DNA of 64,000 bases from Acidobacteriota bacterium (GCA_016196035.1 JACPYM010000135.1:1-64000); one strand, 5' to 3'. Numbered from the stretch's first letter, positions 26,189 through 36,408 are shown. Notes: generated from the sequence alone by a model not told the origin. Program-made: numbers and translations.

Positions 26189-26366
26189 GGTGATGCTCCT
26201 TGTTCGTTAAGGGCTGTCTGCACAGCCAGGTGGTGACGAGCGGTTACAACGGATACTGCCAAAACGGTCATGGATATTTGCCTTCACTTACACATGCGCA
26301 GTGGCCAGACGAAACCCGCCACGCCCGCCAAAAATAATTTCGTACAATGAAAATCCAGGATCGGTT

Positions 26367-26505
26367 CCTGGGAGCGCAGGCACCCCTGCCTGCTGTGAGA
26401 AAAGCCGCGTAGCGTTCCGCTTCTCTGAACAAGCCATCGGCGAAAACAGGAATAAGGAGGCTGCGCGGCCTCTTTTCAGCAGGCAGGGGTGCCTGCGCTC
26501 CCAGG
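26367..26505. repeat. 139-bp element with perfect 29-bp inverted ends
   Basis: Bases 26,367-26,395 and 26,477-26,505 are exact 29-bp complements (beginning CCTGGGAGCGCAGGCACCCC). The 81-bp interior has no open frame of note. It lies in the 535-bp spacer between the divergent barrel-protein and BNR genes. The rest of that spacer (26,189-26,366 and 26,506-26,724) shows no gene. Confidence 0.8.
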
Positions 26506-26724
26506 AGGCCGCCCCGAATTTTTTACAGGAAGAAATTTTTCCTCCGCTAAGAAATTTTCTGCGCCACGGGTTTTTCGATCCGCCGGGAAGACGGCAGCTA
26601 GTGGCGGGCACGCGGTTGCCAATGCTTGCCTGTCGCCAGCGTGCCTGCTACCGTGCACGCGCATTGCAACAGCAGTCTCCATTCCAACTCACAACTCATC
26701 GGTTCACTTCAGGAGGAACGCGTC

Positions 26725-29700
26725 ATGGCATCCCAACGCAGCGTCACCCGCATTGGCTTGAGCATTTTGCTGGCCGTGGTTTTTGTCTTGGCTTTTATGC
26801 TGATGGGGTTGCCCGTCGGCTTCACCCAGAACGGCGGCACGACGACAACCGCGCCGCTCGACAAACTGCACTTCCGTGAAATCGGCCCCGCGACGCCGTC
26901 GGGCCGCATTGATGATTTCGCCGTGCTCGAAAGCAATCCGGCGGTGTTTTATGTCGCGTCAGCGACGGGTGGTTTGTGGAAGACCGTCAATCAGGGCACG
27001 ACGTTTGAGAACGTCTTTGTCAACGAAACGACCTCGTCCATCGGCGACGTAGCCATCGCACCCAACGACGCCAACCTCGTCTGGATCGGCAGCGGCGAGA
27101 ATAACAACCGGCAAAGCTCTTCGTGGGGTGATGGCGTTTATAAATCCACCGACGGCGGCAAGACCTGGAAGAACATGGGGCTGCGCGAGAGCAAACATAT
27201 CGCCCGCGTCATCGTTGACCCGGTGGATCACGATGTCGTGTATGTCGCGGCGCTTGGTTCGTTGTGGGGCGCGGGCGGCGAGCGCGGCGTTTACAAAACG
27301 ACCGATGGCGGCCTGACATGGAATCGTGTACTGACAACGGATGAACACACCGGCGCGACCGAGTTGGTGATGGATCCGTCGAATAACAAGACGCTCTATG
27401 CCGCGACCTATCAGCGCCGCCGCGCGCCCTGGGGCATGAATGGCGGGGGCACGGGCAGCGCAATTTGGAAATCATCTGACGCCGGGCGCACGTGGACGAA
27501 ACTGACTAAAGGCATCCCCGAAGGCCCGCTCGGCCGCATCGGGCTGGATGTTTATCGCAAAAACGCGAACATCGTTTACGCGCGCATCGAACACGCCAAA
27601 GAGAGCGGCACCTATCGCAGCGATGACGCGGGCGCTTCGTGGACGAAGATGAGCGCGACCAATCCGCGCCCGATGTATTTCAGCCAGATTCGCATTGACC
27701 CGAACAACGACCAGCGCATTTACGTGCTCGGCGTTTCGCTGCACGTTTCCGATGACGGCGGCAAGACATTCCGTGGCGATGGCGCGAACAAGATTCACGT
27801 AGACTTTCACGCCGCCTGGATCAATCCCGCCAACTCTGACCACGTGATGATCGGCGGCGATGGCGGCGTCGGCATTTCGTATGACAAGAGCAAGACGTAT
27901 GTCTGGTTGCGCAACTTGCCCGTCAGCCAGTTCTATCACATCGCCTTTGACAACGCGGTGCCGTTCAATGTGTGCGGCGGTTTGCAGGACAACAACACTT
28001 GGTGCGGCCCGTCGGCAGTGCGCAGCGCCAGCGGCATCGGCCTCGATGAATGGTTCGTCATTCAAGGCGGCGACGGCTTTCAAGCGCAGATGGACCCGAA
28101 CAACCCGCGCATCCTTTACGGCGAATCGCAGGACGGGCGCATGAGCCGCGTTGACCGCGTGACCAACGAACGCACCACCATTCGCCCCGAACCGCCTGAT
28201 GGCGAGAAGCCCTATCGTTTTAATTGGGACACGCCGATGGTGATCTCGCCGCACAACGCCGCGACGCTCTTTGTGGCGGGCAATCGCTTGTTCAAATCAA
28301 CCGACCGCGGCCATTCGTGGAAAGCCGTCAGCGAAGACCTGACCAACAACATTGACCGCGAAACTTTTGAACTGCTGGGCGTCAAAGCCAAAGAGATCGC
28401 CATCGCCAAGAACGACGGCGTTTCGTCGTATGGCAATCTGGTGACGTTTAACGAATCGCCGAAGAAAGCGGGCCTCTATTACACCGGCTCTGACGACGGC
28501 GTGCTGAGCGTGTCAAAAGACGATGGCGCGCATTGGGAAAACGTGACGAAAAAGATTTCGGGCTTGGCGGCGAATACTTATGTCTCACGCGTCGCGCCGT
28601 CGCGCTTTGACGAAGCGACGGTTTACGCCACCTTCGACGGCCATCGCGGCAACGATTTCAACGCCTATGTTTATGCGAGCAAGGATTACGGCCAATCGTG
28701 GCAGAGCATCGCGGGCGATCTGCCCAAAGGTGAAGTCGCGCGCACGATCACCGAAGACCACAAAAATCCCGACGTGCTTTACCTCGGCACCGAGCGCGGC
28801 CTCTATGCCAGCTTTGATCGCGGCAAACAGTGGACACGGCTCAAGGCCAATCTGCCGACCGTGCCGATTTATGAAATCACACTGCACCCGCGCGACAACG
28901 CAATGCTGCTCGCCACGCACGGACGCGGCGTCTGGATTCTCGATGACCTCGCGCCGCTGCAACAATTCGCCCAGGCGCGCCAGGCCGAGGCCTTCGTGTT
29001 TGCCGTCAGCAACGCGACGATCATGAATCCGGCCGGCGACCGCAGCCGCGAGTTTGAAGGCGATATGACTTTCCTCGGTGAAAACCCCGCGCGTGGCGCG
29101 ACGATCAACTACCACTTGAAAGCAGCGGCCAAGGCTGTCGCCCTGACGATCAAAGATGTATCAGGCAAAGTCGTGCGCGAACTCACCGGCCCCGCGCTCA
29201 AAGACAAAAACGCCGCCGGCTTGAATTCCGTGCTCTGGGATTTGCGCGTAGAGCCATTGCCCGCGCCGCGTCCGCAACCCGGTCAAGGGCCAGGCGGTGG
29301 TGGCGGCGGTGGTGGTGGTGGTGGTGGTTTTGGCGGCGGCGGTTTGACCGGGCCGTTTGTGCTGCCCGGCCAATACAGCGTCACGCTGAAAGTGGATGGC
29401 AAAGAAAGCGGCCCGCAAAGCTTCAACGTGCAAGGCGACCCCGACATCACGATTGCCGCAGCGCATCGCCAAGCCGCCTTTGACGCCGCTATGGAATTGC
29501 ACTCGATGCAAAAGCAATTCAACACTGCCGCCGAAAGCGTGACCGCGCTCAACGAACGGCTGCGCGCTATTCAGGCCGCCGTCAAAGACAACAAAGACGC
29601 GCCCGCCGCGCTCAAGACCAAAGTCGAAGAGTACGCCAAGAAATTCGCGCCGCTCGCCACGACCTTCGGTTTGAATCAAGGCGATCCGTTGGCGACCGGC

Positions 29701-29937
29701 GATTTTTCGGCCTTCGCACGGCAATTGCGCGCCCGCATCGGCCAGTTGAAAGGCGGCATCATGGCTGCGACCGCGCGCCCGACTGAAACGCAGACGCGCC
29801 AAATTCCCGAAGTCCGCGCCGCGCTGGAAAAAGCCCTCACCGACGCCAACGCGCTGATCGGCGAATTCAACGCGGTCAGCAAAGAGGCGGCGGACAGCGG
29901 CGTTTATCCGGCGGCGGTAAAGCCGATTCAACGCTAG
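26725..29937 (+). CDS. Secreted BNR/VPS10-type beta-propeller protein
   Basis: 1070 residues. An N-terminal hydrophobic segment (ISLAVVF-like region, residues 10-32) is followed by many Asp-box/BNR motifs: STDGGKTWKNMG, TTDGGLTWNRVL, SSDAGRTWTKLT, SDDAGASWTKMS, SDDGGKTFRGD, SKDYGQSWQSIAG. These span about residues 40-760 and form a VPS10/sortilin-like propeller. A glycine run of about 20 residues (near residue 860), a beta-sandwich region and a helical C-terminal tail (residues 920-1070, QKQFNTAAESVTALNERLRA) follow. The start at 26,725 has CAGGAGG upstream. Such proteins are often called 'glycosyl hydrolase' in databases, but no sialidase catalytic set is visible. It is likely a periplasmic or surface binding protein. 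Confidence 0.85.
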   Translation: MASQRSVTRIGLSILLAVVFVLAFMLMGLPVGFTQNGGTTTTAPLDKLHFREIGPATPSGRIDDFAVLESNPAVFYVASATGGLWKTVNQGTTFENVFVNETTSSIGDVAIAPNDANLVWIGSGENNNRQSSSWGDGVYKSTDGGKTWKNMGLRESKHIARVIVDPVDHDVVYVAALGSLWGAGGERGVYKTTDGGLTWNRVLTTDEHTGATELVMDPSNNKTLYAATYQRRRAPWGMNGGGTGSAIWKSSDAGRTWTKLTKGIPEGPLGRIGLDVYRKNANIVYARIEHAKESGTYRSDDAGASWTKMSATNPRPMYFSQIRIDPNNDQRIYVLGVSLHVSDDGGKTFRGDGANKIHVDFHAAWINPANSDHVMIGGDGGVGISYDKSKTYVWLRNLPVSQFYHIAFDNAVPFNVCGGLQDNNTWCGPSAVRSASGIGLDEWFVIQGGDGFQAQMDPNNPRILYGESQDGRMSRVDRVTNERTTIRPEPPDGEKPYRFNWDTPMVISPHNAATLFVAGNRLFKSTDRGHSWKAVSEDLTNNIDRETFELLGVKAKEIAIAKNDGVSSYGNLVTFNESPKKAGLYYTGSDDGVLSVSKDDGAHWENVTKKISGLAANTYVSRVAPSRFDEATVYATFDGHRGNDFNAYVYASKDYGQSWQSIAGDLPKGEVARTITEDHKNPDVLYLGTERGLYASFDRGKQWTRLKANLPTVPIYEITLHPRDNAMLLATHGRGVWILDDLAPLQQFAQARQAEAFVFAVSNATIMNPAGDRSREFEGDMTFLGENPARGATINYHLKAAAKAVALTIKDVSGKVVRELTGPALKDKNAAGLNSVLWDLRVEPLPAPRPQPGQGPGGGGGGGGGGGGFGGGGLTGPFVLPGQYSVTLKVDGKESGPQSFNVQGDPDITIAAAHRQAAFDAAMELHSMQKQFNTAAESVTALNERLRAIQAAVKDNKDAPAALKTKVEEYAKKFAPLATTFGLNQGDPLATGDFSAFARQLRARIGQLKGGIMAATARPTETQTRQIPEVRAALEKALTDANALIGEFNAVSKEAADSGVYPAAVKPIQR

Positions 29938-29994
29938 GCAGGATGCTGTTGAGTATGTCCTTACCCAAACTTTTTGCGTTTTCTTCGCCCTGAA

Positions 29995-30047
29995 AGGGCA
30001 GTGGATATTAGCCGGTGGTTTCACCACCGGCTAATATCCACTGCCCT
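29995..30047. repeat. Perfect 25-bp hairpin
   Basis: A 25-bp perfect stem with loop TTC (29,995-30,019 and 30,023-30,047) lies 57 bp after the BNR gene. It could terminate transcription, but no T-run follows. Eighteen bases of one arm (GGATATTAGCCGGTGGTT) recur at 33,073-33,090, which points to a dispersed repeat. Confidence 0.75.
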
Positions 30048-30232
30048 CCGGTGCCAAAAAGAGCGGCACTCAATCACCTCACCTTGGCGCACTTTGGCAG
30101 GCGGCTTCATTCCACTTGCGTTCACCTCGCCAGAAATAATTTTTTCATCACGCCGAAAAAAGCGCGCGCCAATTGTCTTAGGCTGTGAAGGCGCTTCTGT
30201 CTTTACTTTGTGCAAACTAAATCTTCGCAACA

Positions 30233-30868
30233 GTGCCACAGCAGGCAATAAACCTGACGCTTGACCGATTGCTGATGCCACCGGATTTACCAGTCAGTGA
30301 AATCACCTTACAGGCCGAACTGCGGACAGGTGAAGAACTGCGGCAAGCCGGACAGGAAACTGTGAGCCTCGAAAAGAAAGTCACCCGCTATTTTGAACAA
30401 TGGCGCGACCCGGTCTATCGCTATCTGGTCGCGGTCTTCGGGCAGCCTGAATTGGCTGAGGAATTCGCGCAGGAAGCCTTTCTGCAACTCTACAACACAT
30501 TGCACAGCGGACAATCCATCACGAATATCCGCGCCTGGGTTTTTCGCGTCGCCCACAATCTGGCCGTCAATCAGATCAAGCAGCGGCAGTTCATTGCGCC
30601 GCTCGCTGATGAGGCGTGGGAGGAGCTTTGCCGCACGCTGAAAGACGCCGCGCCCGGACCGGAACAGCGGCTGTTGCAACTGGAAAAGCTGCAACGCTTA
30701 CACGCCGCGATTGCGCGGCTGACGCAGGCCGAGCGCGAATGCCTGCATCTGAGAAGCAAGGGGTTTCGCTACCGCGAGATGGCCGAGATTCTCGGCCTGA
30801 GTACGACCACCGTAGCCGAAACGCTTTATCGAGTAATTGAAAAACTGGCGAGAGACAGTAATGAATGA
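30233..30868 (+). CDS. ECF-type RNA polymerase sigma factor
   Basis: 211 residues from GTG at 30,233; ATG at 30,275 is an alternative start giving 197. Sigma region 2 is visible (VYRYLVAVFGQPELAEEFAQ, AFLQLYNTLHSG, IRAWVFRVAHNLAVNQIKQ). Region 4 has the helix-turn-helix AECLHLR-type stretch (RLTQAERECLHLRSKGFRYR, EMAEILGLSTTTVAETLYRV). It directs RNA polymerase to a small regulon. The stop overlaps the start of the following anti-sigma gene by 8 bp (ATGAATGA), so the pair is translated together. Confidence 0.9.
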   Translation: MPQQAINLTLDRLLMPPDLPVSEITLQAELRTGEELRQAGQETVSLEKKVTRYFEQWRDPVYRYLVAVFGQPELAEEFAQEAFLQLYNTLHSGQSITNIRAWVFRVAHNLAVNQIKQRQFIAPLADEAWEELCRTLKDAAPGPEQRLLQLEKLQRLHAAIARLTQAERECLHLRSKGFRYREMAEILGLSTTTVAETLYRVIEKLARDSNE

Positions 30869-32861
30869 CTTTGCTGGGACAACTTACGGACAGGACACTG
30901 AACCGCATCCGCTGCGCGAGCAGTTGCTGCTCTATGTGGACGGCGAATTGACCGAGAAGGAAGCGGGGCTGGTCAGAGCGCATCTGGAAGCCTGTTGGAA
31001 ATGCCGCGCCCGCAGCGCCGCGCTGGAAGAGACCATCGCGGAGTTCAGCCGCTTCGATGAGGCAACGTTGACGCCGCACCTGCCTGCGCCACCGAATAAC
31101 TGGCGCGGCTTCAATCCACACTTGCGCCGTTTAGCCGCGGAAAATGGCAGCCCTAAGTTGCTGTCACGCTTGCGCGGACTGTTGACGATGAACTTCACCG
31201 CGCTCCCGCTGGCTGCGCCTCTGACAGCGATAGTTGTGACAGCACTGCTCCTGCTGGCAGCAGGCGTCTGGTTGAGCCGCTCGCAAATTTGGCTTCCGCA
31301 AGTTTCCGCGCAGGAATTGTTGCAACGCGCCACGCAGTCAGAAACCGCTATGTTGGAGCGCGTCGCGGAGCCGGTGGTTTATCGCAAACTTCAGGTTCGA
31401 CGTTCCGGCGCAAGTGAAGCAGTGGCAGCGCCGGTAATATGGGAAAGCTGGAAGGATGCGCAGCGCAATCAATTCCGGCAGCGTGTCGCCGATCAACAGG
31501 GGCTGCGGTTCATGCGCGACAATGAAACGCCACCGCCGCTCATCGCTGAGTTGACCACCGTCTTGCAGGCCAATCATTTCGATCGGCAACGCCCGCTGTC
31601 AGCAGCGGCCTTTGCCGAATGGCGCAAAACCATCAAGACCAAAGCCGAATCCGTTGTTGCGAGCCGAGATGAATTGAAGCTGACCACCATTGCGCGGGAG
31701 CCGCATGCCGAGAACGCGATCATCGAAGCCGCGTTGGTGGTTCACAAATCTGACTGGCATGCGGTTGCCTTGAAACTAAAAGTGCAGGGCGTGGGCGAAA
31801 TCCGTGAATATGAATTGAGTGAGACGGCGTATGAAGTCTTGCCCTTGCAAGCGTTGAATGTGTTTGCCGAATTCGCGCCACTGCCTGTGCCTTCCGCCTT
31901 GCCGGCAACTGCGCCGACCGCTTTGCCAACACGCGCTGCCGCGATTGCTGTGCCGTCGCCTGCGATCCCCTTGCCTACGGAAGCTGAATTACCAAGCGAA
32001 GCCGCACTAAAAGATGCCGAAGTCGCGGCGTTGTATGCGCTGCATCAATTGCAGGCCGACCTCGGTGAACAGCTTGAAGTAGTGCGCGCGGCGGACAGGC
32101 AAATCATCGTGCGTGGTTTGGTTGAGCAGGCCGCGCGCAAAGAGCAACTGACGCAAGCGCTCAAGCACCTGCCGCTGGTCACGGCGCGAATTCAGACCGT
32201 TGAAGAAGCCGTCCGGCAGACACAGCAAAACAGCCCGCCTGCCGCAGCTACGATTTCAACCAATGAAATCAGTGTGAATGCCGGGTCGGCGGCGGCGAGC
32301 GTCAACCCTTTCCAGCAAAAAATGGCGGAGCATTTCGGCGGGCGCGCCGGATTGAGTGAAGCGGAGCGCCAGGAAATCAATCGCCAGGTCGCCCAGCTAG
32401 CCAACGCCATTGAAACGGACGCTTCGGCGGCAATGGCTGAAGCGTGGGCGCTGCGCCGTTTGGCGGAACGCTTCGGCCAGCCGACGGACGCCAATGCCAG
32501 CGCGGCCAGCCCGGCAGCGCGGCAACGCATTGACGAGATGATCGGGAACCACGCGGCGCGGCTGAAGCTGCGGACGCGCAATTTACGCGCCCGGCTGGAA
32601 CCGCTGCTGGTCACGTTGGCGGGCGCAGCGCCTGCGGTCTCATTCAACCCCGCAGCCTCTAGCCAGGCGCAAATTGGCTGGCAGGCGCAAATTGGCACGA
32701 TCTTCAAAACCGTCGAGCAGGTCAGCCGTCTGACCGATCAATTGCTGGACGGCAACGAGCAGTCGGCAGCCGCGACGCGCCAAGCAGCGCGTCAGTTGCT
32801 GACGGAACTAGCGCGGCTTGAGCAGGCGTTGCCGCTAGCAGAGCAACAACGCGCCAGATAA
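30861..32861 (+). CDS. Large membrane anti-sigma factor
   Basis: 666 residues. The N-terminal zinc-finger anti-sigma domain has the H-x3-C-x2-C motif (H41, C45, C48 in RAHLEACWKCRA). One membrane helix follows at about residues 112-134 (PLTAIVVTALLLLAAGVWL). The remaining 530 residues would be periplasmic, rich in Ala, Gln and Glu, with probable coiled coils (about residues 380-470 and 500-620). This external part is much longer than usual for the family and could be the sensor or a protease-controlled region. The start at 30,861 is chosen because it overlaps the sigma stop; the longer frame from 30,837 is not required. Confidence 0.85.
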   Translation: MNDFAGTTYGQDTEPHPLREQLLLYVDGELTEKEAGLVRAHLEACWKCRARSAALEETIAEFSRFDEATLTPHLPAPPNNWRGFNPHLRRLAAENGSPKLLSRLRGLLTMNFTALPLAAPLTAIVVTALLLLAAGVWLSRSQIWLPQVSAQELLQRATQSETAMLERVAEPVVYRKLQVRRSGASEAVAAPVIWESWKDAQRNQFRQRVADQQGLRFMRDNETPPPLIAELTTVLQANHFDRQRPLSAAAFAEWRKTIKTKAESVVASRDELKLTTIAREPHAENAIIEAALVVHKSDWHAVALKLKVQGVGEIREYELSETAYEVLPLQALNVFAEFAPLPVPSALPATAPTALPTRAAAIAVPSPAIPLPTEAELPSEAALKDAEVAALYALHQLQADLGEQLEVVRAADRQIIVRGLVEQAARKEQLTQALKHLPLVTARIQTVEEAVRQTQQNSPPAAATISTNEISVNAGSAAASVNPFQQKMAEHFGGRAGLSEAERQEINRQVAQLANAIETDASAAMAEAWALRRLAERFGQPTDANASAASPAARQRIDEMIGNHAARLKLRTRNLRARLEPLLVTLAGAAPAVSFNPAASSQAQIGWQAQIGTIFKTVEQVSRLTDQLLDGNEQSAAATRQAARQLLTELARLEQALPLAEQQRAR

Positions 32862-32870
32862 ATTTTCAGA

Positions 32871-33030
32871 TCTAAATCAGAACAACAAAGATGGGGACAG
32901 GATTCACAGGATTCACAGGATTGGCCGAAGGTCAATTCTGCCCGTCCTGCTGGCTGAATCCTGTGAATCCTGAAAATCCTGTGAATCCTGGCAAAAAACT
33001 TCTGCCCCAATGTTGGTTGCTCTGATTTAG
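32871..33030. repeat. 160-bp imperfect hairpin with 9-nt repeats
   Basis: Outer arms CTAAATCAGA...TGGGG (32,871-32,896) and its near-complement (33,005-33,030) enclose tandem CACAGGATT words (about 32,897-32,922) and their complements (about 32,955-32,991). The terminal word CTAAATCAGAACAACCAA recurs at 63,019-63,036. It occupies most of the spacer between the anti-sigma and receptor genes. Beyond it, 33,073-33,090 repeats part of the hairpin at 30,003-30,020. Confidence 0.75.
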
Positions 33031-33177
33031 CATTCAAGCAAATGTTTTGCGGTTTGGCGCCGGAGGCGCTACGGATATTAGCCGGTGGTTCCGTTCGGCT
33101 CCACTGTCCCTTCGGGACGCATTTCGGAAATTCTTTTTCTTGAAACCTATGGCATCACCCATGAACGGAGAAATCAG

Positions 33178-36100
33178 ATGAACCACCAACAACTAATTCG
33201 TTTGGGCTGCCTCAGCATTTTGCTGCTGGCCGCCGCCATTACAGCTTCCGCGCAAACCGCGCAGGTCACGGGGCGCGTGAGCGATCCGACGGGCGCGGTC
33301 GTTCCCGGCGCGCAACTGACGGTCACGAACATCAATACCGGGGTGAACCGTGAATCGGTCTCCAATGGCGAAGGCTATTTCACGATTCCTTTATTGCCGC
33401 CGGGCGAGTATCGGATTGCGGTGAAAAAAGATGGCTTCAAACCGGTCATTCAATCCGGCATCACGTTGCAGGTCGAACAGGTGCTGCGGCTAGATTACAC
33501 GCTCGAAACCGGCGCGGTCACGGAAACGGTGAGTATCACCACTGATGCGCCGCTGCTCGAACGCGAATCGGGCGCGAAAGGACAGGTCATTGACAACAAA
33601 GAGATCGTTGACCTGCCGCTCAACGGACGCAATTTTGCCGACCTCGCGTTGCTGACGCCGGGAGTCGTGGATCTGCCGGAAGGCCTCGCCAACAGTGGCA
33701 GCACTTCGATCAACGGCGGACGCGCGGACGGCGTGAATTATCAGGTGGACGGCATGAACAATCGCAACGTTCGCACAGGCAGCCCGGTTTCACAGCCTTC
33801 GGTGGACGCGGTGCAGGAATTCAAAGTGCAGACCAGCGCCTACGCCGCCGATTTCGGCACGGTCGGTTCCGGCCTCATCAACGTGGTGCTCAAAGGCGGC
33901 ACCAATCAGTTGCGCGGCTCGCTTTATGATTTCGTGCGCAATGATATGTTCGATGCGCGCAACTTTTTCGACACCGACAAACACAAGCTGCGCCGTAACC
34001 AGTTCGGCGGCACCATCGGCGGCCCCGTCACCTTGCCCGCGCGGCTCTTTGGCCCGCTGGCGTATCGCGGTCAGGATCGCACCTTCTTTTTCTTTTCTTT
34101 TGAAGGCTTGGCCGAACGGCGCGGCGATACGCGCCTGGCCAGCGTGCCGACGCTCGCGCAGCGCGCCGGAGATTTCTCTTCCTTGTTGCAAGGCACCACG
34201 AAAATTTACCTGCGCGATCCGGCCCTCACGGGGACGTGTAGCGCCACCAGTCAAGCCGCCTGTTTTCCGGGCAATATCATTCCGGCGGCGCGCTTTCATC
34301 CGCTGGCGCTGAAGGTGCTGAATTTGGTGCCGCTGCCCAATCGCGCGGGCGCCAACAACTTCGTGAGTTCGCCGGTCATTCCAGCAGATGATCGGAACTA
34401 CATCATCAAGCTGGATCAAAAGATCGGCCAGAACGGCAATCTGGCGCTCAATTATGTCAGCGGCAGCAGCCCCGGCGGCGATCCGTTCGGAGCGAGCAAC
34501 CTGCCGGGCTTCGGTCTCAAAAGCAACAGACGCGATAAACTGGCGGGCATCCGTTTTACACAAGCCTTCAGTCCGACTTTCACCAATGAGTTGCGCTTCG
34601 CCTTTTCGCGCGCGAAAGATTACACCGACTGGCGGCGGCGCGATGACCCGGCGTTGCTAGACGCGGTCAATGCGCTGTCCCTCTCGAAAGACCCAATCTT
34701 CGCCGGGCTGCCGCGCTTCAACATCACGGGTTACGATGTCATTGGTCATCACCAATCGTACCCGGCCATCATCGCGGTCAACGGCTTTCAGTTTTTCGAT
34801 TCACTCACACTCGTCAAAGACAAACATTCTCTGCGCACGGGTGCTGAGGTCATTCGGACGCAATACTTCCAATACTTCCCCAACAACGCGCGCGGCAACC
34901 TCGCCTTTCTGGGCCGCGTCACGGGCAGCACAGCGACACCAGTGCCCTTCGCCGATTTTCTGCTCGGCTTGCCCGACAATACGAGCCGCTTGCTTGATCC
35001 CCGCATGAATTATCTGTTCAACACGACCTACGGATTTTTCATCCAGGACGATTACAAGGTCGCGCCACGACTGACGCTCAATCTAGGCTTGCGTTATGAC
35101 CTGCTCCTGCCTCAGACCGAGAAGTACAACATCCTGTCCAACTTCATTCCCGAGCAAAATCGCATCGTCCAGTCCGGGGACAAGGCTTTCCCCAAAGCGC
35201 TGATCAAGACGGACAAGACCAACTTTGCGCCGCGCTTCGGCTTTGCGTGGCAGCCGCTGAACAGCAGCAAATTGGTCGTGCGCGGCGGCTACGGAATTTT
35301 CTATACGAACTCGGCGCAAAACGGCATTCGCATTCTGCTGGCCAACAATTTTCCTTTCTCGAACAGTCAGAATTTCCAGCGCAGCACGACCAACCCGCTG
35401 GCCTTCACCCTCTCCGATCCGTTTCCGGCTTCGAGCAGTGGCGTGATTGCGACGACGATTCCCACCGGCATCGCGTTCGATACGCCGACCGCCTACATGC
35501 AAAATTACAACCTGGCTATCGAACGCGAAGTCTGGCAGCAGACGGCGGTGGAGTTGGCGTATGTCGGTTCGCGCGGCTTGCATCTGTCGCGCAAGTACGA
35601 CATCAACCAGCAGATTCGCCGCAGTCCCACCGACATCGTGCGCCCGTTCCCGCAATACAGCGGCGCGATTCAGTATGTCAGCTACGGCGGGAGCTCGAAT
35701 TACCACAGCCTGCAAGCGACGCTGCGCCGCAATTTTCGCAGCGGGGTGGGCTTTCGCGCCAATTTCGTCTGGTCGAAATCCATTGACGATACCTCGGGTT
35801 TGACCGGCACCGGCAGCGAAGGCGGCGCGCAGGACTCGCGCAATCTGGGGCTGGAACGTGGTCTGTCCAGCTTCAATCGCCCGCGCGCCTTCACGCTCGA
35901 CTTCTCCTACCTGCTGCCCTTCGGTAAAGGCAAAAAACATTTCACCGAAGGCCTGGTCAACACGCTCATTGGCGGCTGGCAATTCAACGGCATCGTGCGC
36001 ATGTACGACGGGCAGCCGTTCACGCCGGGCGTTGCGAGCTTCAACTTTGCCACCGGTGGAGCCAGCCGCCCGGATCAGCTTGGCAGCGGCAAGCTCGATA

Positions 36101-36408
36101 ATCCGACGGTGGAGAAATGGTTCAAGGTCGAAGATTTCGTGCCCGTCCCGACTGGCTCATTCCGCTTTGGCACGGCGGGACGCAACGTTTTGTCCGGCCC
36201 GGCGCGCAAACAGGTTGACCTGTCGCTGATGAAAAACTTCGCCCTCAGCGAACGGCAGAAAGTGCAATTCCGCTTTGAGGTTTTCAATGCGCCGAACATT
36301 GCCAACTTCTTCCTGCCGGTCGCGAACGTTGACGTGGCGAACGCCGCCACCATCAGCCGTGCGCGCGCCGGACGCGAGATTCAGTTGGCGCTGAAATACA
36401 TCTTCTGA
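33178..36408 (+). CDS. TonB-dependent receptor, Oar-like
   Basis: 1076 residues. Signal peptide (IRLGCLSILLLAAAITASAQ), carboxypeptidase-regulatory-like domain (VTGRVSDPTGAVVPGAQLTV), plug (DLPLNGRNFADLALLTPGVV; GLINVVLKGGTNQLRGSLYD) and barrel ending LALKYIF. The start at 33,178 has GGAG 8 nt upstream, so the longer frame from 33,085 is rejected. It lies downstream of the sigma/anti-sigma pair, which may control it. Its last 20 bases are repeated at 37,311-37,330 beyond the next gene. Confidence 0.93.
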   Translation: MNHQQLIRLGCLSILLLAAAITASAQTAQVTGRVSDPTGAVVPGAQLTVTNINTGVNRESVSNGEGYFTIPLLPPGEYRIAVKKDGFKPVIQSGITLQVEQVLRLDYTLETGAVTETVSITTDAPLLERESGAKGQVIDNKEIVDLPLNGRNFADLALLTPGVVDLPEGLANSGSTSINGGRADGVNYQVDGMNNRNVRTGSPVSQPSVDAVQEFKVQTSAYAADFGTVGSGLINVVLKGGTNQLRGSLYDFVRNDMFDARNFFDTDKHKLRRNQFGGTIGGPVTLPARLFGPLAYRGQDRTFFFFSFEGLAERRGDTRLASVPTLAQRAGDFSSLLQGTTKIYLRDPALTGTCSATSQAACFPGNIIPAARFHPLALKVLNLVPLPNRAGANNFVSSPVIPADDRNYIIKLDQKIGQNGNLALNYVSGSSPGGDPFGASNLPGFGLKSNRRDKLAGIRFTQAFSPTFTNELRFAFSRAKDYTDWRRRDDPALLDAVNALSLSKDPIFAGLPRFNITGYDVIGHHQSYPAIIAVNGFQFFDSLTLVKDKHSLRTGAEVIRTQYFQYFPNNARGNLAFLGRVTGSTATPVPFADFLLGLPDNTSRLLDPRMNYLFNTTYGFFIQDDYKVAPRLTLNLGLRYDLLLPQTEKYNILSNFIPEQNRIVQSGDKAFPKALIKTDKTNFAPRFGFAWQPLNSSKLVVRGGYGIFYTNSAQNGIRILLANNFPFSNSQNFQRSTTNPLAFTLSDPFPASSSGVIATTIPTGIAFDTPTAYMQNYNLAIEREVWQQTAVELAYVGSRGLHLSRKYDINQQIRRSPTDIVRPFPQYSGAIQYVSYGGSSNYHSLQATLRRNFRSGVGFRANFVWSKSIDDTSGLTGTGSEGGAQDSRNLGLERGLSSFNRPRAFTLDFSYLLPFGKGKKHFTEGLVNTLIGGWQFNGIVRMYDGQPFTPGVASFNFATGGASRPDQLGSGKLDNPTVEKWFKVEDFVPVPTGSFRFGTAGRNVLSGPARKQVDLSLMKNFALSERQKVQFRFEVFNAPNIANFFLPVANVDVANAATISRARAGREIQLALKYIF

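Noticed and set aside
27472-28254. 260-residue minus-strand frame
   Set aside because: It is a shadow of the BNR propeller gene, with no ribosome site and no recognisable domain.
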